From NCBI GenBank assembly GCA_036311245.1, contig JAXJQH010000116.1, forward strand, positions 1 to 5,684: a stretch of 5,684 nt of DNA, in the 5' to 3' direction. This DNA is from SIG578 sp036311245 (GTDB taxonomy: Bacteria > Bacillota > Clostridia > Oscillospirales > Ruminococcaceae). Shown here in pieces: positions 1 to 5,020 of this stretch (position 1 is its first letter; the number at the start of each line of letters is the position of its first letter). Below the pieces are notes generated by a model that worked only from the letters and a program-made list of their open reading frames with translations, was not told the DNA's origin and ran no database searches. The position numbers and the translations under genes are program-made.

Positions 1-516
1 ATCACTTCTGGCAAGCACATCAAGACCAAGCGTAGGTTCATCAAGGAACAATATCTCCGGTTCGCTGATTAGCGCCATGGCAATACTAAGTCTTCGTTGC
101 CAGCCACCGGACAGTTTGCCGGCTTTTTTCTTAAGAATAGTTTCAAATCCAAACAGTTCGGTCAATTCTGCAATTTTCGCATTTTGCTTGTCTTTTGTAA
201 ATCCGTGAACTCCGCACATCAATTCAAGATTTTCCCGAACAGACAGTCCGGGCGCAACCGCCGTTTCTTGTGGAGAAACAGCGATAATTGATTTCACAGC
301 GGCAGTATCTTTGCAAATACTTTTTCCGTTGAGAAAAGCATCTCCGCCTGTAGGTTGCGTAAGGCAGGACAGCATTTTGATAGTGGTTGTTTTGCCAGCG
401 CCGTTTACCCCCAGCATAGAGAACAACTCGCCCTTGTGAACGGAAAGATTAAGGTTATCTACCGCAACTACATCTTTATATTCCTTTGTTAAACCTTCAA
501 TTCTTATAGCATCCAT
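1..516 (-). CDS. ABC transporter ATP-binding protein, partial (3' end off the left edge)
   Basis: This is the first 172 residues of a cytoplasmic ABC ATPase that would energise a membrane permease. It begins at ATG 514-516 and stays open to base 1. Visible motifs are Walker A (G36 to T44, with K42), the Q-loop Gln83, an ABC signature LSGGW at 135-139, Walker B ending in D159-E160, and the D-loop around L165-D166. The H-loop and C-terminal part lie outside the window. The overall pattern (MDAIRIEGLTKEY start, VNGAGKTTT, LSGGWQRR) fits the CcmA-like, drug/ABC-2-type ATPases. The fifth signature residue is Trp rather than Gln, a variation seen in this branch. The start is set by GGAG 9 nt upstream, which lies inside the end of the TetR gene. 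Only 6 nt separate it from the TetR stop, so the two are almost certainly cotranscribed. A permease gene is expected just beyond the left edge. The substrate cannot be told. Confidence 0.95.
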   Translation of the reverse strand, partial: MDAIRIEGLTKEYKDVVAVDNLNLSVHKGELFSMLGVNGAGKTTTIKMLSCLTQPTGGDAFLNGKSICKDTAAVKSIIAVSPQETAVAPGLSVRENLELMCGVHGFTKDKQNAKIAELTELFGFETILKKKAGKLSGGWQRRLSIAMALISEPEILFLDEPTLGLDVLARSD

Positions 517-522
517 AGTTGA

Positions 523-1083
523 TTACTCCATTCCATATTGTTTCCGAAGTCCCTGATAGGAATCCGTTAGCATTTTGCTGACAAGCTCCCAATCAAGATC
601 AAGAAAACCTGTTACAAGCATTGTGGCAATTCCATGGACATAAGCCCACATTTCCAAATGGAACAACTTTGCATCTACACCACTAAGTCCCGTATTGTTA
701 TGGACGATAGACTCCATTTTGTCATTAAGCTCCGAATCTTCGGGAATTGATTCGCTCGAACGGTCACGCATATACAGGAGCTTGAAAAGCTCTGGCTCTT
801 CTTTGGCAAAACGTATGTAGGCCATGCCGTTCGCCTTGTAAAGCGGGAACTCTCCGCTTTCTACTTCTCGCTGCATATATTCCCCACATAATACATCCGC
901 TTTTTTTACAACGGCAAGATGCAGCTTATCCATTGTCGCAAAATTAGAAAACACCGGCTGTGTTGAACAATTTAATACAGATGCAATCGCTCTTGTGTTG
1001 ATTGCCTGTGCTCCGCTATTGCGAACAATGTCAACGGCGGCATTAATAATATCTTCTTTTGTCACTTTAACTTTAGGCGGCAT
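523..1083 (-). CDS. TetR/AcrR-family transcriptional repressor with WHG-type C-terminal domain
   Basis: This is a 186-residue ligand-responsive repressor. Residues about 8-55 form the TetR helix-turn-helix (an INAAVDIVRNSG-type first helix, then NTRAIASVLNCS and a recognition helix STQPVFSNF). The C-terminal ligand-binding domain carries features of the WHG group: a YIRFAKEEPELFKLLYM-like segment at 89-105 and W146-A-Y-V-H150-G151. Start ATG 1081-1083 is preceded by GGAGGT at 1089-1094, 5 nt away. It is the first gene of an operon with the downstream ABC ATPase (6-nt gap). A strong promoter and an 18-bp palindrome lie immediately upstream, so autoregulation with induction by a transported small molecule is the likely scheme. 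The family call and the gene order are seen directly; the ligand and repressor role are inferred from the family. Confidence 0.93.
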   Translation of the reverse strand: MPPKVKVTKEDIINAAVDIVRNSGAQAINTRAIASVLNCSTQPVFSNFATMDKLHLAVVKKADVLCGEYMQREVESGEFPLYKANGMAYIRFAKEEPELFKLLYMRDRSSESIPEDSELNDKMESIVHNNTGLSGVDAKLFHLEMWAYVHGIATMLVTGFLDLDWELVSKMLTDSYQGLRKQYGME

Positions 1084-1097
1084 AACGCACCTCCATA

Positions 1098-1115
1098 ATA
1101 TAACAGTTGTTATAT
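1098..1115. promoter_or_regulatory. Palindromic operator, probably for the TetR protein
   Basis: ATATAACA, two central bases (GT), then TGTTATAT: perfect 8-bp arms. It lies about 5 to 22 nt after the predicted transcription start of the TetR operon and before the Shine-Dalgarno site. That is a position where a bound TetR dimer would block transcription. The symmetry is seen directly; that the adjacent TetR binds it is inferred from position and family habit. Confidence 0.65.
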
Positions 1116-1125
1116 ATCTTATGTT

Positions 1126-1154
1126 ATTTTATCACTGATATAGATAAAAGTCAA
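1126..1154 (-). promoter_or_regulatory. Promoter of the TetR-ABC operon
   Basis: On the minus strand, a -35 box TTGACT (1149-1154) and a -10 box TAAAAT (1126-1131) are separated by exactly 17 bp. This is a near-consensus housekeeping promoter. Transcription would start near 1119, about 35 nt before the TetR start codon. An 8-bp tandem repeat, TCAAGTAA twice (1151-1166), overlaps the -35 box. Confidence 0.8.
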
Positions 1155-1189
1155 GTAATCAAGTAATTTTAAGAATGTAAGAATATTTT

Positions 1190-1217
1190 TTGTAAAAAAG
1201 AGTGGGCATACTATTGA
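1190..1217 (+). promoter_or_regulatory. Weak candidate promoter for the mgtE-like gene
   Basis: TTGTAA (1190-1195) and TATTGA (1212-1217) are spaced 16 bp apart and are the best pair in the 171-bp region divergent from TetR. The match is poor. A TTGACA-like string at 1230-1235 lies too close to the ribosome binding site to serve this gene. The leader is short, with no room for an M-box magnesium riboswitch. Confidence 0.25.
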
Positions 1218-1235
1218 ATAATGGCAAAATTGACA

Positions 1236-1265
1236 GGGAGGAGGTAAATGACAGGTGCAGAATAG
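1236..1265 (+). promoter_or_regulatory. Double Shine-Dalgarno with a 5-codon upstream frame overlapping the mgtE start
   Basis: The run GGGAGGAGGT (1236-1245) can place a ribosome either on ATG 1248-1250 (6 nt from GGGAGG) or on GTG 1255-1257 (9 nt from GGAGGT). The ATG frame encodes only MTGAE and stops at 1263-1265, just past the GTG. The arrangement decides the gene start in favour of GTG, and it leaves open a competing short frame that could lower transporter translation. Confidence 0.5.
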
Positions 1266-2280
1266 AAAATTTGTCGGGTTTGGAGCAAAGTCAGATGAGC
1301 AGATAGGCAGTAGAGCAAGCGAGAACTTTATTTCTGTTTATTCAGATGCGGATGTGCGCGCGGCTATGAAGCAGCTTATAGCTCAGGCGGCAGATAAAGA
1401 TAACATAGCTACAATTTTTGTCGTCAATAAGCAGGGCAGACTTATCGGCGCTATCGCCCTTCCCGACCTTATAATCGCCCGTGAAAATACAAGACTTGAG
1501 AGCATAATCTCTCCGTCGCATCCGTTTGTATATGCAGATGAGATAATTGAGGACTGCATTGAGCGGCTTAAAGATTGTGGCGAGGATTTGATTGCCGTTG
1601 TCAATAGAGAGGGAAAACTTGAAGGAGTGCTGACATCTCAGGATATAACCCAACTTGTGGACGACGAGCTTGCAGAAGATTATGCCAGACTTGCGGGACT
1701 TACAGAGCAGGAGGACCTGCTCGAGCCTCTTAAAAAAAGCCTGAGCAAGCGTCTTCCGTGGCTTGCGGTGCTGCTCTTGCTTGGTATGATTGTGTCTGCG
1801 GTGGTTGGAGCTTTTGAGAGGGTTGTCGAGAACCTGACGATGATAGTAAACTTTCAGTCCCTTGTTCTTGCAATGGCGGGCAATGTCGGAACACAGTCGC
1901 TTGCCGTAACTATCCGAGTGCTTGTGGATGAGGAATTGGGCGGCAAACAAAAGCTATTCCTTGTTTTAAAGGAAATGCGATTAGGGCTTTGCAACGGTGT
2001 TATTTTAGGTGTGCTGTCTTTTGTTTTGATAGGGGTATATCTGTCAATCTTTAAAGGCGAGAGCAGGGGATTATCCTTTTCGGTGTCATTGTGCACAGGT
2101 ACTGCAATGGCGCTGTCAATGCTTCTGTCGAGCATTTCGGGCACAACCGTTCCACTGCTTTTCAAAAAGCTTAAAATTGACCCCGCAGTAGCCTCAGGAC
2201 CACTAATTACAACCATAAACGACCTCGTTGCAGTAGTGTCCTATTACGGCCTCGCTGCCTTATTGCTGCTAAGTATGTAA
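1255..2280 (+). CDS. mgtE: MgtE-family magnesium transporter lacking the N-terminal domain
   Basis: This 341-residue inner-membrane protein is predicted to pass Mg2+ (perhaps other divalent ions) through an MgtE pore. Residues about 24-85 and 87-140 form a CBS pair (repeated VVNKQGRLIGAI / VVNREGKLEGVL cores), the cytosolic Mg2+ sensor in this family. Residues about 165-341 form the five-helix pore domain: helices near 168-188, 196-218, 240-266, 275-302 and 312-340. The family motif AGNVGTQ is at 208-214, and D309-P310 and D323 match the conserved acidic positions of the last helix. Canonical MgtE is about 450 residues; the roughly 130-residue superhelical N domain is missing, with no remnant upstream. 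Start GTG 1255 is the earliest possible, because TGA at 1249-1251 is in frame. GGAGGT (1240-1245) lies 9 nt upstream. It is transcribed alone and ends at a shared terminator. Confidence 0.9.
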   Translation: MQNRKFVGFGAKSDEQIGSRASENFISVYSDADVRAAMKQLIAQAADKDNIATIFVVNKQGRLIGAIALPDLIIARENTRLESIISPSHPFVYADEIIEDCIERLKDCGEDLIAVVNREGKLEGVLTSQDITQLVDDELAEDYARLAGLTEQEDLLEPLKKSLSKRLPWLAVLLLLGMIVSAVVGAFERVVENLTMIVNFQSLVLAMAGNVGTQSLAVTIRVLVDEELGGKQKLFLVLKEMRLGLCNGVILGVLSFVLIGVYLSIFKGESRGLSFSVSLCTGTAMALSMLLSSISGTTVPLLFKKLKIDPAVASGPLITTINDLVAVVSYYGLAALLLLSM

Positions 2281-2311
2281 AAACTCACCCGTGGCAGCGG
2301 GTGAGTTTTTT
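2279..2311. terminator. Bidirectional intrinsic terminator between mgtE and the 91-residue gene
   Basis: A 13-bp perfect stem (2279-2291 with 2298-2310, core ACTCACCCG/CGGGTGAGT) has a 6-nt loop. A T run to 2311 serves the plus strand, and five A's at 2279-2283 serve the minus strand. The stop codons of both convergent genes (2278-2280 and 2310-2312) overlap the two feet of the stem. Confidence 0.92.
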
Positions 2312-2585
2312 ATAGGTCCTGTAAATCGGCGGCAGTAATGTCAATTTCAAGATTATCCCTCGCAAGGTCGGTGTCTATCTCGGAGAAAACCTGCGAAATG
2401 GGTCTTTCCATAGAAAACGGAGTAGTGTGATAAACCTTCTGAGCGGGACTTTCTGTGCCCGCAATAATATCATTTGCCTTTGTTTTTCCGCTCTTTGCCT
2501 TACCCTGAATTTCACTTACGGGCGGCAGCTCGTTGCGAGCTTTTGTGTGGGTGCGCGAGGGCCTACTCATTCCTTTTTTTGCCAT
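2310..2585 (-). CDS. Uncharacterised small hydrophilic protein
   Basis: A 91-residue protein I do not recognise as any named family. It has no signal peptide, membrane segment or cysteine. The N-terminal half is strongly basic (MAKKGMSRPSRTHTKARNE, then KAKSGKTKAN at about 29-38). The C-terminal third is acidic (EIDTDLARDNLEIDITAADLQDL-like, about 69-91). A central IIAGTESPAQKVYHTTPF-like stretch lies near 40-57. This charge split suggests a mostly disordered protein or a nucleic-acid- or partner-binding adaptor, but that is only inference. The start is well supported: ATG 2583-2585 has GAGGTG (2593-2598) 7 nt upstream. It ends in the foot of a shared terminator with mgtE. No convincing promoter was found upstream on its strand. 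The strong ribosome site and the terminator argue for a real gene. Confidence 0.75.
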   Translation of the reverse strand: MAKKGMSRPSRTHTKARNELPPVSEIQGKAKSGKTKANDIIAGTESPAQKVYHTTPFSMERPISQVFSEIDTDLARDNLEIDITAADLQDL

Positions 2586-2672
2586 AAATTATCACCTCAC
2601 ACTTATTATTTGTAAAGCGGTATTCAATATGCCAAAAATTAAGCGCCATTTTTTGTATTTTTGTATTTGATG

Positions 2673-2701
2673 TTGCAAAAAACTCGTTTTTTTGATATTA
2701 T
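2673..2701 (+). promoter_or_regulatory. Promoter of the small membrane-protein gene
   Basis: TTGCAA (2673-2678) and TATTAT (2696-2701) are spaced exactly 17 bp apart. Initiation is predicted near 2708, giving a leader of about 23 nt with GGAGGT at 2720-2725, 5 nt before ATG 2731. Confidence 0.6.
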
Positions 2702-2702
2702 A

Positions 2703-2714
2703 TAGTATATACTA
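2703..2714. promoter_or_regulatory. 12-bp perfect palindrome over the predicted transcription start
   Basis: TAGTATATACTA is fully self-complementary and sits directly after the -10 box of the preceding promoter, centred on the expected start point. A dimeric repressor could act here. No regulator can be named, and short AT-rich palindromes also arise by chance. Confidence 0.35.
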
Positions 2715-2730
2715 AAATCGGAGGTACGCC

Positions 2731-3072
2731 ATGTCCCAAATTCTGGAACAAATTAAACAAACAGTTGACGCAACCATTCCCGATAAAGAGGAACTAACCC
2801 ACGGTCATCACCCCAAGCTCGCATATTCTATGCTCATTTTGCGAAACCTTCTTGTTGCCGCAGCGGTTTTGCTCTTTGTACTGTCACTCTTTTTGCACAG
2901 CGCTTCGCACACCCTTAAAGCCATTGCTTATTTTTGCGGTGCGGGGGCATATGCCTTTGAATGCCTGCTGCTTACCGACCTTTTCAGGGCAAAGGTCCCG
3001 CATCAGGAAATGTTTATGATTTACTGCTTCGGCCCTCTCTACCTGCTCTTGGGAGTAAGCTACATATTATAA
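2731..3072 (+). CDS. Small integral membrane protein, three predicted helices, unknown function
   Basis: A 113-residue protein with an amphipathic, charged N-terminus of about 30 residues that ends in a His-rich patch (T23-HGHHPK). Three hydrophobic segments follow at about 32-55, 61-84 and 93-113, so the protein ends inside or at the edge of the last helix. I recognise no family and see no catalytic motif. The first 30 residues would lie on one side of the membrane, and the His cluster could bind a metal, but nothing shows this. Start ATG 2731 has GGAGGT 5 nt upstream and follows a good promoter. The gene has its own terminator directly after the stop, so it is probably monocistronic. Neighbours give no functional hint beyond being other small genes of unknown role. 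Confidence 0.8.
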   Translation: MSQILEQIKQTVDATIPDKEELTHGHHPKLAYSMLILRNLLVAAAVLLFVLSLFLHSASHTLKAIAYFCGAGAYAFECLLLTDLFRAKVPHQEMFMIYCFGPLYLLLGVSYIL

Positions 3073-3079
3073 ATATAGC

Positions 3080-3109
3080 AAAAAACCGCCGTACTCGGCG
3101 GTTTTTTTT
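3080..3109. terminator. Bidirectional intrinsic terminator between the membrane protein and the RHH gene
   Basis: A 12-bp stem (3080-3091 with 3096-3107, core ACCGCCG/CGGCGGT) has a 4-nt TACT loop. It is followed by eight T's (3102-3109) on the plus strand and mirrored by six A's (3080-3085), which give a T run for the minus-strand RHH transcript. Confidence 0.93.
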
Positions 3110-3121
3110 ATCTATTTTTAA

Positions 3122-3310
3122 TTATTTTACCTCGCAATTTTCAATTCCAAATTCAAGAAGTAGATTTATAATTTCGTTTCTTGAGCGGTTTGTATTGTGT
3201 GAAAGCTTTTCTAGCGCATCTATGGTTTCTTGCTTAATTCTAACTGAAAATGTGCGGTATCCGTCATCGCCTTTTAACCCTTTTTTATTAATAATAAGTT
3301 TATTTTTCAT
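3122..3310 (-). CDS. Ribbon-helix-helix (CopG/Arc-type) DNA-binding protein
   Basis: A 62-residue protein counted from ATG 3308-3310. An upstream in-frame GTG (3317-3319) lies inside the Shine-Dalgarno GAGGTG (3317-3322, 6 nt before the ATG) and is therefore not the start. Residues about 19-26 (RTFSVRIK) form the DNA-contacting beta strand. Helix A (ETIDALEKLSHNT) and helix B (SRNEIINLLLEFGIENC) follow, with the typical turn N-R-S-R-N between them. The basic N-terminus (KNKLIINKKGLKGDDGY) is typical of this clostridial type. Such proteins dimerise and bind short inverted repeats. The gene is divergent from the putative lipoprotein gene, and the 21-bp palindrome between them is the obvious target. 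No toxin partner follows it in the same direction. Which DNA it binds is inferred. Confidence 0.85.
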   Translation of the reverse strand: MKNKLIINKKGLKGDDGYRTFSVRIKQETIDALEKLSHNTNRSRNEIINLLLEFGIENCEVK

Positions 3311-3336
3311 AGCAATCACCTCACCAATATTATGCT

Positions 3337-3366
3337 TTGACTTTTGTTAGAAATATATGTTATAAT
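3337..3366 (+). promoter_or_regulatory. Promoter of the putative lipoprotein gene (extended -10)
   Basis: TTGACT (3337-3342), an 18-bp spacer, then TGT-TATAAT (3358-3366) with a perfect -10 box and the extended TG. Initiation is expected near 3373, about 23 nt before the start codon. The -10 lies inside the 21-bp palindrome. Confidence 0.8.
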
Positions 3367-3376
3367 TTATAACATA
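3356..3376. promoter_or_regulatory. 21-bp perfect palindrome in the RHH/lipoprotein divergent region
   Basis: TATGTTATAA, one central T, then TTATAACATA: perfect 10-bp arms. It covers the -10 box of the lipoprotein promoter. Because it is symmetric, it also shows an extended -10 (TG-T-TATAAA, 3374 down to 3366) towards the RHH gene, though without a good -35 on that strand. It is a strong operator candidate able to control both genes; the nearby RHH protein is the most economical binder. Confidence 0.65.
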
Positions 3377-3395
3377 AAAATGTGAGGTGATTTTA

Positions 3396-3710
3396 ATGTG
3401 CGGTAATATAAAGAAAATCATATCAACGGCTTTGATTTTTATAATTATAACAATATTTTTCGGATGTAGGGAAAATGCTCAAAATTCGACAAATAATAAT
3501 AGTAATAACTATTCATCAGTAGCCACAAATAAAGACGATGACTATTATTTCAAAACAGAAGATTATAAAAGTGAAACGGTCTATATAACCCCAACAGGCA
3601 AGAGATACCATTTAAGTCCCACCTGCGGCGGAAAAAATTCCACATCCGCATCCTTGGAGGATGCGGTAAATATCCATCTGCTGACACCTTGTAAAAAATG
3701 CGCTCAGTAG
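3396..3710 (+). CDS. Small exported putative lipoprotein with a Cys/His C-terminal module
   Basis: A 104-residue protein from ATG 3396-3398, which has GAGGTG (3384-3389) 6 nt upstream; an in-frame GTG at 3387 lies within that ribosome site. Residues 5-23 are a basic then hydrophobic signal (KK, then ALIFIIITIFFG) ending in F22-G23-C24. This is a loose lipobox, because position -3 is Phe, so lipid anchoring is likely but not certain. An Asn/Ser-rich, then acidic linker follows (about 26-55). Residues 62-104 match a small module seen at the ends of secreted clostridial proteins: VYITPTGKRYH, C77, a short helix (SASLEDAV), then TPC99-KKC102. H72, C77, C99 and C102 could form a zinc site. The role is unknown; cell-surface metal or ligand binding is inferred. 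It is divergent from the RHH gene and has its own terminator. Confidence 0.8.
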   Translation: MCGNIKKIISTALIFIIITIFFGCRENAQNSTNNNSNNYSSVATNKDDDYYFKTEDYKSETVYITPTGKRYHLSPTCGGKNSTSASLEDAVNIHLLTPCKKCAQ

Positions 3711-3734
3711 AAAAGTAAGCTATAAAGATGGTTT

Positions 3735-3765
3735 AAAACCCCGATGAAAATTCATCGGGGTTTTT
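3735..3765. terminator. Intrinsic terminator between the lipoprotein and kinase-like genes
   Basis: Stem CCCCGATG/CATCGGGG (3739-3746 with 3753-3760), extended outward by four A-T pairs, has an AAAATT loop. Five T's (3761-3765) follow for the plus strand. On the minus strand only four T's follow, so it may end the kinase transcript less efficiently. Confidence 0.88.
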
Positions 3766-3790
3766 GAGTATAAAAGTCATATCAAGCCGC

Positions 3791-4951
3791 TTAAAGCGCA
3801 GGGTAATAGCAAACCTCACTTAGCTGAATAAGTGTCTGTGAAAACTTGCGCTCAGGCTGGAATTGAGGCGGAGAGCTTAAGTAAACTGTGGTGTCAGGGC
3901 GGCTTGTGTCATCACTATCAATGGGAATAGAAAATGTAACCGTTGTGCCCTCGCCCTCAACGCTTTGAATAGAAAACAGACCTGCGTGAGATGCAATATA
4001 TTTTTTTGCGATGTATAGCCCTATTCCAAAGCCTGCATCAAACTTATCCTTGTGTGAATAGGCAAAATAAGGCGAGCCGACAAGCGGCAGAATGTTTTTT
4101 GGAATTCCTGCGCCCTTGTCGCAGATGGTAACAACCGCATCCTTGCCGACACACTTGAGCGAAATATCTATCTCGTTGCCATCGCGGGTGTATTTTATCG
4201 AATTGAGCAGAATATTGACTATTGCAAATTCCATTCTGTCCTGATCGAGCATTACGGGAACAATTTCATCAGGGCAGGAGAAATGAATGGGAATCAGGTT
4301 TTTGTTGTCTAAATGTATAACGGTGGAAATCAGCTTTTTAATATATGCGGAAAAATCAACTAAAGCAAAATTTGCATGGTCATTTTGCGCCGAAAGACGC
4401 ATAAATTTTGCGAGGTTATCCGAAACACGAAGAAGCTGATAGCAGTTTTGGTTTATGCTGTTTATATATTCGCAAACTCTGTTTGATTTATCTAAATCAC
4501 TCAGCTGCGAGAGGGCATATATAGATGTAAACATCACATTTATTCGCTCTCTCAGCTCGCGGTTTACCATAAGCTGACATTCATTGTCCTCTGCTGCCGA
4601 GAAAGGGTTAGACGAAAGCGAAGAGTCGGAAGGAATAACAGCGGTAGCGCCGATGAGCCTTTGGGGGTCACTTTCAGAAAAAAGCGCTGTGAGAGTAATG
4701 CGCGCACCCTTCTGGTCGGGCAGGTCGTGCATAAGCTCGTAGGCCTTGTCTGCTTTAAGATAGTTTAAAATGGTTGCCTTGTCTACGTCCTCAAAAAGAA
4801 GATATAAGCGAACAGGGTCCTTTATATCGGGATAGCGGGAGGACAGGGCAGTGTTCATATAAACAATGTGCATTTCGCTGTCAAGCAGCGCAAAAGGAAT
4901 AGGAGAGTGCTCAAAAGCCTGACTTAACTTATCAAAACGAATATCCTGCAT
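3791..4951 (-). CDS. Soluble PAS-type sensor histidine-kinase-like protein with Arg in place of the phospho-acceptor His
   Basis: A 386-residue protein with no membrane segment. Residues about 10-105 form a PAS-like sensor domain (FEHSPIPFALLDSEMHIVYMN-type start). Residues about 125-190 take the dimerisation/H-box position, but the H-box reads V129-N-R131-E-L-R. Codon CGC (4559-4561) gives Arg where HisKA proteins have His. The ATPase domain looks complete: N-box N250 (ILLNSIKY), G1 D278-K-G-A-G282, a loop at about 291-305, G2 G307-F-G-I-G311 and a GEGTTVTFSI end at 333-342. A tail of about 43 residues follows. No response regulator is in the window. It may act as a pseudokinase, as an ATP-driven allosteric partner, or through another residue. 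The start is ATG 4949-4951 with purine-rich AGGAAGG 10 nt upstream. It is read from a strong promoter overlapping that of gap. Confidence 0.88.
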   Translation of the reverse strand: MQDIRFDKLSQAFEHSPIPFALLDSEMHIVYMNTALSSRYPDIKDPVRLYLLFEDVDKATILNYLKADKAYELMHDLPDQKGARITLTALFSESDPQRLIGATAVIPSDSSLSSNPFSAAEDNECQLMVNRELRERINVMFTSIYALSQLSDLDKSNRVCEYINSINQNCYQLLRVSDNLAKFMRLSAQNDHANFALVDFSAYIKKLISTVIHLDNKNLIPIHFSCPDEIVPVMLDQDRMEFAIVNILLNSIKYTRDGNEIDISLKCVGKDAVVTICDKGAGIPKNILPLVGSPYFAYSHKDKFDAGFGIGLYIAKKYIASHAGLFSIQSVEGEGTTVTFSIPIDSDDTSRPDTTVYLSSPPQFQPERKFSQTLIQLSEVCYYPAL

Positions 4952-4991
4952 TTTTCTATAGCCTTCCTCTCCCTGAAATTGATTTTAATTC

Positions 4992-5020
4992 ATTATATAC
5001 CTTTTTTTGACAATTTTCAA
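4992..5020 (-). promoter_or_regulatory. Promoter of the kinase-like gene
   Basis: On the minus strand, TTGAAA (5015-5020) and a perfect TATAAT (4992-4997) are spaced 17 bp apart, predicting a start near 4985. Its -35 half overlaps the distal gap promoter on the opposite strand. Confidence 0.8.

Noticed and set aside
97..291. 64-codon plus-strand open frame
   Set aside because: It lies antisense inside the ABC ATPase, whose motifs are unmistakable, and has no ribosome site.
1170..1254. Magnesium (M-box) riboswitch ahead of the mgtE-like gene
   Set aside because: The available leader is under about 100 nt, and I see no set of GC-rich helices or terminator hairpin. The known M-box is longer.
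1342..1950. 202-codon minus-strand open frame (and shorter ones at 1383-1604 and 1854-2216)
   Set aside because: All are antisense to the mgtE-like gene, with basic, low-complexity translations and no family resemblance or start signals.
2427..2615. 62-codon plus-strand open frame
   Set aside because: It is antisense to the 91-residue gene, which has the better ribosome site and ends at a terminator.
2961..3350. 129-codon plus-strand open frame
   Set aside because: It runs through the end of the membrane-protein gene, a strong terminator and the whole RHH gene in antisense. It has no ribosome site.
3122..3710. Toxin-antitoxin system built on the RHH protein
   Set aside because: The partner is divergent, carries a signal peptide and looks like a surface protein. 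RHH antitoxins usually lie directly upstream of a cytosolic toxin in one operon.
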